Positions 1 to 5,923 of a DNA stretch of 6,472 bases are shown here, piece after piece; within the stretch, counting starts at the first letter, position 1, and the number at the start of each line of letters is the position of its first letter. The stretch is taken from the NCBI RefSeq assembly GCF_030515985.1, contig NZ_CP100376.1:617895-624366 (forward strand), given 5' to 3'. The notes beneath the pieces were generated by a model that was given only the letters and a program-made list of their open reading frames with translations, had not been told where the DNA came from and searched no databases. Made by a program: the position numbers and the translations under genes. This stretch comes from Corynebacterium accolens (GTDB taxonomy: Bacteria; Actinomycetota; Actinomycetes; Mycobacteriales; Mycobacteriaceae).

Positions 1-867
1 TTTCCGGGTCACCAAATCAGAGGTGTACATCTGAATCCAGAAGTACACGGCGGCGATCAGGGCAACGGCGGTGACGATATTAGACAGCCACTCTACCTTG
101 ATGATCCCAGTACCCAGGCCGATAACCATGACGAGGACAGCGACGACAATCGCGCCCAAGCCCAGCATGCGCTGTTTAAAATCTGCAGGATTAGGAATTT
201 CGTGACCAGCGTCCTTAATCGTGGTCTTACGCATGGCAGTATACTGGATAAGGCCTAGGGCCATACCGACGGCAGCGATGCCGAAGCCCCAGTGGAAGCC
301 CTTCCAGCCCCACATTGCGGTGGTAAGAAGCGGTCCGAAGAGGGCACCAATATTAACGCCCATGTAGAAGACGGAGAAGCCGCCGTCACGGCGAGGATCG
401 TCGCGGCTATACAGCGAGCCCAGCACCACCGAAGCGGTAGTCTTTACACCGCCGGAACCAACGGCGATGAGGATCAGGCCGATAGCCAGGCCGGTTACGG
501 CAGGAATGAAGGCCAAGACGAGGTGACCAGCCATCACCATGAGTGCGGAGTAGAACAGGGTGCGCTCCGCACCGAGGATGCGGTCAGCTACCAACGATGC
601 CAACAGGCATGCCATGTACACCAAGCCGCCGTAGGCACCGACGATCGACGTCGCGTCGCCACGGTCGAGGCCTAGGCCGCCATCGGTGGTGGCGTAGTAC
701 ATATACAGCAGCACGATGGACTGCATGCCGTAGAAGCTGAAGCGCTCCCACATCTCCACGCCGAACAGGTTAGCCAGCCCCCACGGGTGGCCGAAAAATG
801 TGCGCTCCCCGCTCGAAGCAGCGGGTGCGGAGGTTCGATCCTCCGCTTCTGGTTCCTTATTTGTCAT
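1..867 (-). CDS. POT/PTR2-family proton-coupled oligopeptide transporter, partial (C-terminus beyond window)
   Basis: The open frame runs 289 codons from an ATG at 867 off the left edge, so the C-terminal part is missing. After a polar, Pro/Ala/Ser-rich N-terminus of about 25 residues, the first helix carries EMWERF (residues 38-43). This is the ExxER motif that POT transporters use for proton coupling. Further in, GGLVYMACLLASLVADRILG matches the first PTR2 signature, and FSVFYMGVNIGAL matches the second (FYxxxNxG). Several hydrophobic membrane segments follow. Known members import di- and tripeptides across the cytoplasmic membrane using the proton gradient (DtpT type); substrate preference cannot be read here. 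The upstream ATG at 872 is out of frame. No strong ribosome-binding site precedes the start, only a weak purine patch. A terminator separates it from clpP2, so it is probably transcribed alone. The family call is firm; the exact start is less so. Confidence 0.93.
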   Translation of the reverse strand, partial: MTNKEPEAEDRTSAPAASSGERTFFGHPWGLANLFGVEMWERFSFYGMQSIVLLYMYYATTDGGLGLDRGDATSIVGAYGGLVYMACLLASLVADRILGAERTLFYSALMVMAGHLVLAFIPAVTGLAIGLILIAVGSGGVKTTASVVLGSLYSRDDPRRDGGFSVFYMGVNIGALFGPLLTTAMWGWKGFHWGFGIAAVGMALGLIQYTAMRKTTIKDAGHEIPNPADFKQRMLGLGAIVVAVLVMVIGLGTGIIKVEWLSNIVTAVALIAAVYFWIQMYTSDLVTRK

Positions 868-909
868 AACATAATACGACCACTCAGAGGCCTAATTCAC
901 AAATCGGCC

Positions 910-915
910 ATTATA
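910..915 (-). promoter_or_regulatory. Candidate -10 box of the peptide transporter promoter
   Basis: On the minus strand, a perfect TATAAT lies 42 bases upstream of the transporter ATG. This would give a leader of about 35 bases. No convincing -35 hexamer is seen at 16-18 bases, which is common in actinobacterial promoters. The position in a non-coding gap behind the clpP2 terminator supports it. Confidence 0.55.
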
Positions 916-1060
916 CGTGAAACATCGCACTAAATAATCTGCCTAACGACCTGCAGATATTTCTCTGAAAGATTCACCCCGTTTGGGGTAGATGTGCGTG
1001 CACCGTTACTCGCCCAGCGCACCTTCTCATAGGCATATACCGCAGTCGCTTATACGCAAA

Positions 1061-1106
1061 TAATAAAAGCCCTGCGAGGGCTTCTCTCGAAGCGGTCTCA
1101 CAGGGC
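1061..1106 (-). terminator. Rho-independent terminator of clpP1-clpP2
   Basis: On the minus strand, GCCCTGTGAG (1106-1097) pairs with CTCGCAGGGC (1078-1069), a 10-bp stem with one G-U pair. It is followed at once by TTTTATTATT. The loop contains its own 5-bp hairpin, GCTTC-GAGA-GAAGC. It lies about 35 bases past the clpP2 stop and ends the operon before the transporter gene. Confidence 0.88.
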
Positions 1107-1111
1107 CTCCG

Positions 1112-1132
1112 CTGATGGATTCAGTCCATCAG
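1112..1132 (-). other. Stem-loop just after the clpP2 stop codon
   Basis: CTGATGGA and TCCATCAG form a perfect 8-bp stem around a 5-base loop, 7 bases after the clpP2 stop and just before the terminator hairpin. No T-run follows, so it is not a terminator itself. It may shield the mRNA 3' end from exonucleases; that role is inferred. Confidence 0.6.
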
Positions 1133-1139
1133 GACCGAA

Positions 1140-1763
1140 TTAAGAATTGAGCTTGCGGTACTCAAAGACGGTATCGATGATTCCGTATTCCACAGCGTCT
1201 TCCGCAGTCAGGATCTTATCGCGGTCGGTGTCGATGCGGATTTGCTCGGACGTACGGCCGGTGTGCTCCGCCAAGGTGTTTTCCATCAAGGTGCGCATAC
1301 GCTCGATCTCTGCGGCCTGGATCTCCAAGTCCGAGACCTGACCCTGGGTGCCCTGGGTTGCAGGCTGGTGGATCAATACGCGCGAGTTCGGCAGCGCCGC
1401 ACGCTTGCCCGGAGCACCAGCGGCCAACAGCACTGCAGCAGCAGAAGCCGCCTGGCCCAGGCACACGGTCTGCACATCAGGGCGCACGTAGCGCATGGTG
1501 TCATAAATTGCCATCAGGGCAGTAAAGGAGCCACCGGGCGAGTTGATATACATGGTGATGTCACGGTCCGGATCCTGGCTTTCAAGAACCAGCAGCTGGG
1601 CCATGATGTCATTGGCAGAGGTGTCATCGACCTGGGTACCCAAGAAGATGATGCGCTCTTCAAAGAGCTTAGAGTACGGGTTGGTTTCCTTCGTCCCCTG
1701 AGCGGACTGCTCAATAAAAGAAGGCAGTACGTAACGGGAACTTGGCATCTGCGACTTATTCAT
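1140..1763 (-). CDS. clpP2: ATP-dependent Clp protease proteolytic subunit ClpP2
   Basis: This 207-residue serine protease subunit forms part of the barrel-shaped Clp protease, which degrades unfolded or tagged proteins fed by ClpX or ClpC. The catalytic triad is visible: Ser107 in GQAASAA, His132 in LIHQP, and Asp182 in DTDRDK. The oligomer-shaping segment YINSPGGS lies at 72-79. The features [16 protein letters not shown] and a C-terminal EYRKL, and Ala rather than Met after the catalytic Ser, are typical of actinobacterial ClpP2 rather than ClpP1. Actinobacterial ClpP1 and ClpP2 form a mixed double ring in which both are needed. The first residues (about 1-25) look like a pro-sequence that would be trimmed; this is inferred from the family. 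The start is supported by AAGGAG 9 bases upstream. It follows clpP1 with a 20-base gap, so the two are co-transcribed, and a terminator lies behind it. Confidence 0.97.
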   Translation of the reverse strand: MNKSQMPSSRYVLPSFIEQSAQGTKETNPYSKLFEERIIFLGTQVDDTSANDIMAQLLVLESQDPDRDITMYINSPGGSFTALMAIYDTMRYVRPDVQTVCLGQAASAAAVLLAAGAPGKRAALPNSRVLIHQPATQGTQGQVSDLEIQAAEIERMRTLMENTLAEHTGRTSEQIRIDTDRDKILTAEDAVEYGIIDTVFEYRKLNS

Positions 1764-1783
1764 AGTGATTTTCTCCTTATTCC

Positions 1784-2395
1784 CTAGTTGCTCAGCGGGC
1801 CGTTTACAGACTCGATTACGTGGTCAACAATGCCGTAATCCTTGGCTTGCTGCGCAGTCATCCAGCGGTCACGGTCAGAGTCCTTGGTGATCTGCTCGAA
1901 GGTTTGGCCGGTGTGCTCTGCAATGAGCTCGGCCATCTCGCGCTTGGTCTGTGCGAATTGCTCCGCCTGGATGGCGATATCGGCAGCGGTACCGCCCACG
2001 CCAGCGGAAGGCTGGTGCATCATGATGCGAGCGTGCGGCAGTGCATAGCGCTTGCCCTTCGTACCACCAGAGAGCAGGAACTGGCCCATAGAAGCGGCCA
2101 AGCCCATGCCGTAGGTGGAGATATCGCAGGGCGAGTACTTCATCGTGTCATAAATGGCCATGCCCGCGGTCACGGAGCCACCCGGGGAGTTGATGTAGAG
2201 CGAAATATCGCGCGTGGGATCCTCTGCGGAAAGCAGCAGGATCTGTGCGCACAGCTTATTGGCAATTTCATCGTCTACCTGGGTGCCCAAAAAGATAATG
2301 CGCTCGTGCAACAGGCGCTCATAGACGCTGTCACCCAAGTTCAGGCCGGAGCCTGCTGGGGTGGTCATCTGAAGCTGGTCAGATTTCTTAGACAT
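1784..2395 (-). CDS. clpP1: ATP-dependent Clp protease proteolytic subunit ClpP1
   Basis: This 203-residue ClpP subunit is the first gene of the clpP1-clpP2 operon. The triad is Ser102 in GLAASMG, His127 in MMHQP and Asp176 in DSDRDRW, with the classical spacings of 25 and 49 residues. YINSPGGS lies at 67-74. The N-terminal [10 protein letters not shown] and the run [11 protein letters not shown] match the actinobacterial ClpP1 type. Its partner is ClpP2, with which it would build the hetero-oligomeric protease core in the cytoplasm. The start codon is chosen because AAGGAG sits 9 bases before it. A ClgR-type operator lies 75-92 bases upstream, so the operon is probably induced by ClgR under protein-damage stress, as described in corynebacteria and streptomycetes. 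No missing residues or frame breaks are seen. Confidence 0.97.
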   Translation of the reverse strand: MSKKSDQLQMTTPAGSGLNLGDSVYERLLHERIIFLGTQVDDEIANKLCAQILLLSAEDPTRDISLYINSPGGSVTAGMAIYDTMKYSPCDISTYGMGLAASMGQFLLSGGTKGKRYALPHARIMMHQPSAGVGGTAADIAIQAEQFAQTKREMAELIAEHTGQTFEQITKDSDRDRWMTAQQAKDYGIVDHVIESVNGPLSN

Positions 2396-2469
2396 TCGAA
2401 AAGTCTCCTTGAGGACGGTTAATCTCTAATGCCACCACACTACTTAATGTGGCGATAATTGTGGGGTCT

Positions 2470-2487
2470 GTTCGCTATCAGCGTTTG
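2470..2487 (-). promoter_or_regulatory. ClgR-type operator upstream of clpP1
   Basis: The minus strand reads CAAACGCTGATAGCGAAC. The core CGC-TGATA-GCG (2473-2483) fits the published ClgR consensus CGCYNANRGCG and the trailing WWS (AAC). Only the first, outermost W fails. ClgR is the actinobacterial activator of clp genes. A TAGTGT (2442-2437) downstream could be a -10 box, which would place the operator centre near -48; that promoter part is weak. Confidence 0.75.
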
Positions 2488-2524
2488 CACCGATCTTTGT
2501 CTGCTTTTTCGACCCGGCGATGAG

Positions 2525-2575
2525 AAAAGCCCAGCCAGACTTCCTCGCTGGTGCGAGGGGCCAAGCTGGGCTTTT
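2525..2575 (-). terminator. Rho-independent terminator of tig
   Basis: AAAAGCCCAGC (2575-2565) and GCTGGGCTTTT (2535-2525) make a perfect 11-bp stem, only about 11 bases past the tig stop. Inside it a second stem, CCTCGC-ACCA-GCGAGG, is nested. The T-rich end lies within the outer stem (GGGCTTTTCTC). It separates tig from the clpP1 promoter. Because the arms end in A4 and T4, it could also work on the other strand. Confidence 0.88.
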
Positions 2576-2586
2576 AAGGAGAAGAT

Positions 2587-3942
2587 TTACTCCGCGTCGG
2601 TAGCTTCGTTCTCATCTTCTTCTACTTCACCGAAGTACTGCTCAACGTCAACGTCGTTGCCTTCTTCGTCCTTTACGGTGGTACGGCAAATGGCGGCAGC
2701 CAGTGCCTTGCCGCGGCGTACGTCAGAGAACAGGTTGGCAATCTGGCCGTTGGACTGCAGCTGCTGGATGAACTGGTTCGGGTCCATGCCGTAGGACTGC
2801 GCGGTGAACAGGATGTGGTCCGAGAGCTCCTGCTGGGAAACTTCCGGCTCTTCCTTTTCTGCCACGGCATCCAAGAAGATCTGCGTGCGCACGGACTCTT
2901 CGGCCTGCTCGCGGGTCTGCTTATCAAACTCTTCGCGGGAGGTGCCCTGTGCCTCGAGCAGCTGTGCCAGTGCCTTCTCATCGTGTGCGAGCTGGCCCAG
3001 GATCTGGTGCAGCTGGGCGTGAGCCTGCTCGTCGACTACGGACTGGGGCAGCTCAAAGTCGACATCGGCAAGCGCAGCCTTCAGAACCTCATCGCGGATC
3101 TGGCCGGCCTGCTCAGCCTTCTTGGACTCCTCAACCTCGGTCTTGGTGGCTTCGCGCAGCTCCTCGATGGTGTCGTACTCGGAGGCCATCTGGGCAAACT
3201 CATCGTCCATATCCGGCAGCTTGCGCTCCTTGGTCTGCTGCACGTGGACCTTGAAGGTAGCCTCTTCGTCCTTGTGCTCGCCGGACTGGATGGTGGAGGT
3301 GAACTCGTTATCCTCGCCGGTCTTCATGCCGCGCAGTGCGGTGTCCAGCCCCTTGATGAGGTTGTCATCACCAATGGAGTAAGACAGGCCCTCGGTGGAA
3401 GCCTCCTCGATCTTCTCGCCGTCCACCTCTGCGGTGATGTCGATGATGGCGTAGTCACCGGTCTTCATCTTGCGCTTGGTGTCCTTCAGTTCACCGAAGC
3501 GCTCTGCAAGATCCTCGAGGGCCTTGTCCACGTCTTCCTCGCCGGCCTTGATGGCCGGGACGATGACGGAGATTTCGGAGAAGTCCGGAACCTCGAACTC
3601 AGGGCGAATGTCAACCTCGGCGGTAAACTCGACGAAGTCCTTGTCCTCGATCTTGGAAATGTCTACGTCCGGCTGGCCGATGACCTTCAGGTCCTCGGAC
3701 TGAACGGCCTGCTCATAGCGGGAAGGCAGCATGTCATTGACAACCTGCTCCAGAATCGGGCCGCGGCCGAAGCGAGCGTCGATCAGCTGGCGCGGGGCCT
3801 TGCCCTTACGGAAACCTGGAATAGAAACCTGCTGCGCGATTGCCGCGTAAGCTTGATCGATTTCCTGGTCTAGCTCCGCAAACGGAACGTTGACGGTGAG
3901 CTTAACGCGGGTATCGCTCAGCTTGTCTACGGTGGTCTTCAC
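2587..3942 (-). CDS. tig: Trigger factor, ribosome-associated chaperone and peptidyl-prolyl isomerase
   Basis: Trigger factor binds near the ribosome exit tunnel and shelters new chains. The 451-residue protein has all three family parts. The N-terminal ribosome-binding domain (about 1-120) holds the signature GFRKGKAPR at 43-51, with Phe44-Arg45-Lys46 as the ribosome contact. An FKBP-type isomerase domain spans about 155-240 ([14 protein letters not shown], then [16 protein letters not shown]). A helical C-terminal chaperone domain spans about 245-422. A strongly acidic tail of about 29 residues follows; it is longer than in E. coli, and I recall such tails in actinobacteria. The start is GTG, supported by AGGGAG 8 bases upstream. 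It sits in front of clpP1-clpP2, an order also known in mycobacteria. Its own terminator makes it a separate unit. Only about 40 bases divide it from the tRNA-Pro terminator, so its promoter must be short or overlap that hairpin. Confidence 0.97.
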   Translation of the reverse strand: MKTTVDKLSDTRVKLTVNVPFAELDQEIDQAYAAIAQQVSIPGFRKGKAPRQLIDARFGRGPILEQVVNDMLPSRYEQAVQSEDLKVIGQPDVDISKIEDKDFVEFTAEVDIRPEFEVPDFSEISVIVPAIKAGEEDVDKALEDLAERFGELKDTKRKMKTGDYAIIDITAEVDGEKIEEASTEGLSYSIGDDNLIKGLDTALRGMKTGEDNEFTSTIQSGEHKDEEATFKVHVQQTKERKLPDMDDEFAQMASEYDTIEELREATKTEVEESKKAEQAGQIRDEVLKAALADVDFELPQSVVDEQAHAQLHQILGQLAHDEKALAQLLEAQGTSREEFDKQTREQAEESVRTQIFLDAVAEKEEPEVSQQELSDHILFTAQSYGMDPNQFIQQLQSNGQIANLFSDVRRGKALAAAICRTTVKDEEGNDVDVEQYFGEVEEDENEATDAE

Positions 3943-3979
3943 GAGTGAATCTCCCTGGCTTCATTGTTTTTCTACGTAC

Positions 3980-4031
3980 ATAAAAATTAAAGGGGGTCTG
4001 AAAAACCTTATTAGGGCATTTTCAGACCCCC
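3980..4031 (-). terminator. Rho-independent terminator of tRNA-Pro
   Basis: GGGGGTCTGAAAA (4031-4019) and TTTTCAGACCCCC (4004-3992) form a perfect 13-bp stem. It begins 6 bases after the tRNA end and is followed by TTTAATTTTT. This is the strongest hairpin in the window. It stops read-through of the tRNA transcript into tig. Confidence 0.92.
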
Positions 4032-4036
4032 ATACG

Positions 4037-4110
4037 TCGGGGCGACAGGATTTGAACCTGCGACCCCCTGCTCCCAAAGCAGGTGCGCTACCAAACTGCG
4101 CCACGCCCCG
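4037..4110 (-). tRNA. tRNA-Pro (anticodon TGG)
   Basis: The 74-base gene folds into a full cloverleaf. The acceptor stem is CGGGGCG/CGCCCCG with discriminator A, and the D stem is GCGC/GCGC. The anticodon stem is CCTGC/GCAGG around loop TTTGGGA, which gives anticodon TGG. The T arm is GCAGG-TTCAAAT-CCTGT. CCA is not encoded. The TGG anticodon reads CCA and, by wobble, other proline codons. Confidence 0.97.
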
Positions 4111-4155
4111 TATGTAGGCCACCAAGTTGCCTTGGCTGCGTTGCATACCTGAGAC

Positions 4156-4185
4156 AGTTTAGCGTGTTGGTTTTAAATCTCCTAA
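4156..4185 (-). promoter_or_regulatory. Candidate promoter of tRNA-Pro
   Basis: On the minus strand, TTAGGA (4185-4180) and TAAACT (4161-4156) are 18 bases apart. They would start a transcript about 38 bases before the tRNA. The -10 fits TAnnnT and the -35 is poor. It lies in the only non-coding gap available, which is the main support. Confidence 0.4.
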
Positions 4186-4244
4186 ATCAACCCCCTGTTA
4201 AGGGCGTAGACGCAGGTTAACGGCATAATTTCTGGCCGCTTGAC

Positions 4245-5099
4245 TTAGAAATCGAAATCAAACATACCGTCAAAGAAGCCGCCGCCATCGCCGTCAGATA
4301 ATCCATCGAAGAATCCGCCACCGTCACCGGCGTCTCCCCCTCCGGCATCGCCGCCCATATCACCGGGGTCACCGGCGTCTCCGGCATCTCCTACGTCTGC
4401 GCCGCCGTCGGCTCCGTCTATGCCGCCGCCTTCGGCGCCGCCCCAGTCGCCGTTTTCTGCGGCGGCTGCGGAATAGCCCACGCCGGACATGCCGGCAAAC
4501 ATGGCGTTAAACATCATGGAATAACCCATCATCCACACGCCCGTTTGCAGGGCATCTTCCCACCAAGGGCGGGAGTACCAACCGGCCGGAACGGGACGGC
4601 CGGCCACGGTTCCGCCTGGGTAATAGTTCGGGGTTTCCTCAGAGGCGTAGGGGGAGGCAGTCAATTCCTGCCCATTGGCATCCACCGTGCGCTTCTCGGT
4701 GACCTTACCGGCGGCGCGCTGCCCCTCCAGCGGCGGCAATTCCGGCCCTGGGTTCATGTCCATAATCTCGCGGGCGGCATTGACGTAATGCATGCCCTCA
4801 AGCGCCGATTCGCGGGCCAAATTGGCCTGCTTGACCGTGGTGGCCCTTGAAATAGCGGAGTTAGCCGCAGTAAAGCGCTCTGATGCGTCCGCCATCGCCT
4901 GCTGCGAGGCGGTATCCGTACCGGAAATCTGCATGACCTGGCCACCCAGGCGCTCAATCCAGCGGCGCGCATCCGCCTGGGCATCCGCTAACTGCTGCGC
5001 CTCTCGCTCCTCCCGGCTCTTTTTTGAGCTGCGCGAGGATAGATACCACGCGCCGCCACCGAGTACGACTACAAGAAGTAGAAGTTCCACAACAATCAT
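4245..5099 (-). CDS. Membrane-anchored protein of unknown function with Asp/Gly-rich C-terminal tail
   Basis: I do not recognise this 284-residue protein firmly. Residues 3-20 form one hydrophobic helix, followed by SSRSSKKSR. By the positive-inside rule this anchors it with the rest in the cytoplasm. Residues 25-115 are helical, Ala/Glu/Arg/Gln-rich and possibly coiled-coil. A Pro-rich linker (116-172) leads to an aromatic patch, AGWYSRPWWEDALQTGVWMM (172-191), then Met/Ala/Gly-rich sequence. From about 215 the chain is almost only Gly, Asp and Ala, and it ends with two copies of GDGGGFFDG (259-267 and 270-278) and FDFDF. The tail is very acidic and looks disordered. Such tails could bind cations or drive assembly; that is inference. 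The ATG start has only a weak AGAAAG before it. It is a single-gene unit between two tRNA genes. Confidence 0.85.
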   Translation of the reverse strand: MIVVELLLLVVVLGGGAWYLSSRSSKKSREEREAQQLADAQADARRWIERLGGQVMQISGTDTASQQAMADASERFTAANSAISRATTVKQANLARESALEGMHYVNAAREIMDMNPGPELPPLEGQRAAGKVTEKRTVDANGQELTASPYASEETPNYYPGGTVAGRPVPAGWYSRPWWEDALQTGVWMMGYSMMFNAMFAGMSGVGYSAAAAENGDWGGAEGGGIDGADGGADVGDAGDAGDPGDMGGDAGGGDAGDGGGFFDGLSDGDGGGFFDGMFDFDF

Positions 5100-5128
5100 C
5101 GCTTTCTTTACTGGAATTGGTCCTACCT

Positions 5129-5134
5129 ATTTTA
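5129..5134 (-). promoter_or_regulatory. Candidate -10 box for the Asp/Gly-tail membrane protein gene
   Basis: TAAAAT on the minus strand lies 29 bases upstream of the ATG at 5099 and fits TAnnnT. No clear -35 is seen. It sits in the divergent gap shared with tRNA-Gly, where a promoter is needed. Confidence 0.35.
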
Positions 5135-5187
5135 ACGGCCTACCCACTGCGCGTGTTCCCTATTTTCATTTTGGGGCGCTCATGCGC

Positions 5188-5193
5188 TAAAGT
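5188..5193 (+). promoter_or_regulatory. Candidate -10 box for tRNA-Gly
   Basis: TAAAGT lies 27 bases before the mature tRNA 5' end, as expected for a short precursor leader. A GCGC-TCAT-GCGC dyad touches it on the upstream side. The -35 region (TTCATT at 17 bases) is weak. Confidence 0.35.
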
Positions 5194-5198
5194 AGCCG

Positions 5199-5220
5199 AC
5201 AGCGTTCAAGGTAACGCTGT
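5199..5220 (+). other. Stem-loop abutting the 5' end of tRNA-Gly
   Basis: ACAGCGTT (5199-5206) and AACGCTGT (5213-5220) form a perfect 8-bp stem with a 6-base loop. It ends exactly at the base before the mature tRNA. If the transcript begins near 5200, as the candidate -10 implies, this hairpin is the whole 5' leader removed by RNase P. Confidence 0.6.
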
Positions 5221-5295
5221 GGGAATGTCGTATAGTGGCTAATACCTCAGCCTTCCAAGCTGAAGACGCGGGTTCGATTCCCGTCATTCCCTCCA
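5221..5295 (+). tRNA. tRNA-Gly (anticodon TCC), CCA encoded
   Basis: The acceptor stem GGGAATG (5221-5227) pairs with CATTCCC (5285-5291), with discriminator T and an encoded CCA (5293-5295). The D stem is GTAT/ATAC. The anticodon stem is TCAGC/GCTGA with loop CTTCCAA, so the anticodon is TCC (5254-5256). The T arm is GCGGG-TTCGATT-CCCGT. It decodes GGA and GGG. The accessory DNA behind its 3' end makes it a plausible integration site. Confidence 0.96.
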
Positions 5296-5303
5296 TGTTT
5301 GTA

Positions 5304-5325
5304 CTGCAATAATTGACTATTGCAG
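5304..5325 (+). other. Stem-loop shortly after tRNA-Gly
   Basis: CTGCAATA and TATTGCAG make a perfect 8-bp stem around a 6-base loop, 8 bases past the CCA end. No T-run follows, so alone it is a poor terminator. It could mark the tRNA 3' trailer or an old recombination site. Confidence 0.5.
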
Positions 5326-5380
5326 CTGGTTGTTAGCGGTAAGTGGAACCATTGGTAGAACCATTTTGGTTGGCGTGTTT

Positions 5381-5424
5381 AAACCCTCACAGATTGTATA
5401 TTCTGTGGGGGTTTGAATATTTTT
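5381..5424 (+). terminator. Rho-independent terminator behind tRNA-Gly
   Basis: AAACCCTCACAGA (5381-5393) pairs with TCTGTGGGGGTTT (5402-5414) over 13 bp with one G-U pair and an 8-base loop. A TTTTT run follows at 5420-5424, five bases past the stem. It lies about 85 bases past the tRNA and before the promoter of the next operon. Confidence 0.75.
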
Positions 5425-5540
5425 AGCTTTGGTTAGAGTTTCTTCCAGAGTGCGGGCACGGCGGGCGCCCCCATCCGGCTCGTGTGGTGTGGGTTTGGGT
5501 TGTTTTTGGGAAATATTCTTAAAATGTTCGTTCTTCCAGT

Positions 5541-5569
5541 TTACCAATAACGCATTACTGTGTTATACT
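5541..5569 (+). promoter_or_regulatory. Promoter of the three-gene accessory cassette
   Basis: TTACCA (5541-5546) and TATACT (5564-5569) are exactly 17 bases apart. This is one of the best sigma-A-like promoters in the window. It predicts a start near 5576, where the leader stem-loop begins, and about 37 bases of leader before the first gene. Confidence 0.7.
5548..5565 (+). promoter_or_regulatory. Candidate operator dyad overlapping the cassette promoter
   Basis: TAACGCATTACTGTGTTA matches its own reverse complement at 14 of 18 positions, with perfect TAAC/GTTA ends. It fills the spacer and touches the -10 box, a typical repressor position. The DNA-binding protein encoded third in the cassette is the obvious candidate ligand; that link is inference. 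Confidence 0.4.
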
Positions 5570-5575
5570 AGTGAA

Positions 5576-5598
5576 TGTAAGGCTGCAAGGCACTTACA
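5576..5598 (+). other. Leader stem-loop at the predicted 5' end of the cassette mRNA
   Basis: TGTAAG (5576-5581) pairs with CTTACA (5593-5598), with an 11-base loop GCTGCAAGGCA. The stem starts at the base where the promoter predicts transcription begins and ends 5 bases before the purine-rich GAAGAGG. It could stabilise the mRNA or tune translation. Confidence 0.45.
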
Positions 5599-5612
5599 AA
5601 ACTGAAGAGGTG

Positions 5613-5714
5613 ATGGAGGTCGCGGCGCTAATTATTTCACTGTGTAGCCTAGCTATTCAGATAAAGCAGCACCGCAACGACCACCCACCAAAATCGGGTA
5701 GGCATCGCAAATAG
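5613..5714 (+). CDS. Small hydrophobic peptide with basic tail (33 residues), unknown function
   Basis: The frame encodes 33 residues. Residues 2-17 (EVAALIISLCSLAIQI) form one short hydrophobic helix, followed by a polar, basic tail rich in Lys, Arg, His and Pro. GAAGAGG lies just before the start, with rather tight spacing. A GTG directly before the ATG and one at 5571 are alternatives, but the latter lies upstream of the predicted transcript start. The form resembles type I toxin peptides and small phage membrane peptides: short, one helix, charged C-terminus. That is similarity of form only. It is the first gene behind a good promoter, 44 bases ahead of the next gene. It could also be a leader peptide or not be translated. 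Confidence 0.45.
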   Translation: MEVAALIISLCSLAIQIKQHRNDHPPKSGRHRK

Positions 5715-5758
5715 CCTCTAGGGGCACACCTCCCAATATACCGAAAGGACACATTACA

Positions 5759-5923
5759 GTGACATTGAAACAGGCCTCCGCCGTCTCAGGCATCGTAGTC
5801 GCCGCCGCCTACTCGATAATTGCCGATTCGCCCATCTGGCTTATTGTCATAGCCTTAGCGGCACTATCCGGCTACAACCTAGCTACAGCCACTAACCAAG
5901 GGAGGAAAAACCGTGCAGCCTAA
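5759..5923 (+). CDS. Small two-helix membrane protein (54 residues), unknown function
   Basis: The gene starts with GTG, with AAAGGA 9 bases upstream, and encodes 54 residues. Two hydrophobic segments are visible: about 7-22 (SGIVVAAAYSII) and 26-44 (IWLIVIALAALSGYNLA), joined by a short ADSP turn. Lys4 at the N-terminus and the RKNR near the C-terminus suggest both ends face the cytoplasm. Its stop overlaps the next gene by 11 bases, so translation of the two is probably coupled. I do not recognise the family. Small hydrophobic proteins of this shape are common in phage and plasmid modules, where holin-like or exclusion roles are known, but nothing here decides between them. Confidence 0.65.
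   Translation: MTLKQASAVSGIVVAAAYSIIADSPIWLIVIALAALSGYNLATATNQGRKNRAA

Larger units (their letters stand above)
5296..5540. other. Non-coding, AT-richer stretch behind tRNA-Gly
   Basis: I see no convincing gene here. The stretch holds two hairpins (listed separately) and two copies of GAACCATT (5346-5353, 5358-5365) at a 12-base period. It also holds a GC palindrome GGGCGCCC (5463-5470) and a G/T-rich run with four G-tracts (5486-5510) that could form a weak two-layer quadruplex. The mosaic look fits a relic insertion boundary, but nothing identifies the source. Confidence 0.5.

Noticed and set aside
292..740. Plus-strand frames of 127 and 65 codons near the left edge
   Set aside because: They are antisense to the peptide transporter, whose ExxER and FYxxxNxG motifs fix the true strand and frame.
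976..989. ACCCC-GTTT-GGGGT hairpin in the transporter upstream gap
   Set aside because: It has only 5 pairs and no T-run, and lies upstream of the candidate -10. Too little to call an operator or terminator.
1242..2422. Two open frames of 181 and 200 codons on the plus strand opposite clpP2 and clpP1
   Set aside because: Both are antisense to well-supported ClpP genes with full catalytic triads and have no promoter or ribosome-binding context.
2815..3873. A 352-codon open frame on the plus strand opposite tig
   Set aside because: It is very Leu/Gly/Val-rich, matches no family I know, and lies fully antisense to a clear trigger factor gene. It follows from the codon use of tig.
3890..4146. 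Open frames on both strands across tRNA-Pro (peptides containing GRQDLNLRPPAPKAG or GVAQFGSAPALGAG)
   Set aside because: These are well-known false proteins that arise from translating tRNA genes; the cloverleaf and terminator explain the DNA.
5179..5190. GCGC-TCAT-GCGC near the tRNA-Gly -10 box as a second ClgR site
   Set aside because: The spacing between CGC and GCG is 4 instead of 5 and the inner consensus bases do not fit, so it is only a short palindrome.
5317..5547. A 76-codon minus-strand frame behind tRNA-Gly
   Set aside because: It needs a TTG start without a ribosome-binding site, begins inside the cassette promoter, and its second half is the terminator hairpin. No family resemblance is seen, though a gene remnant cannot be fully excluded.
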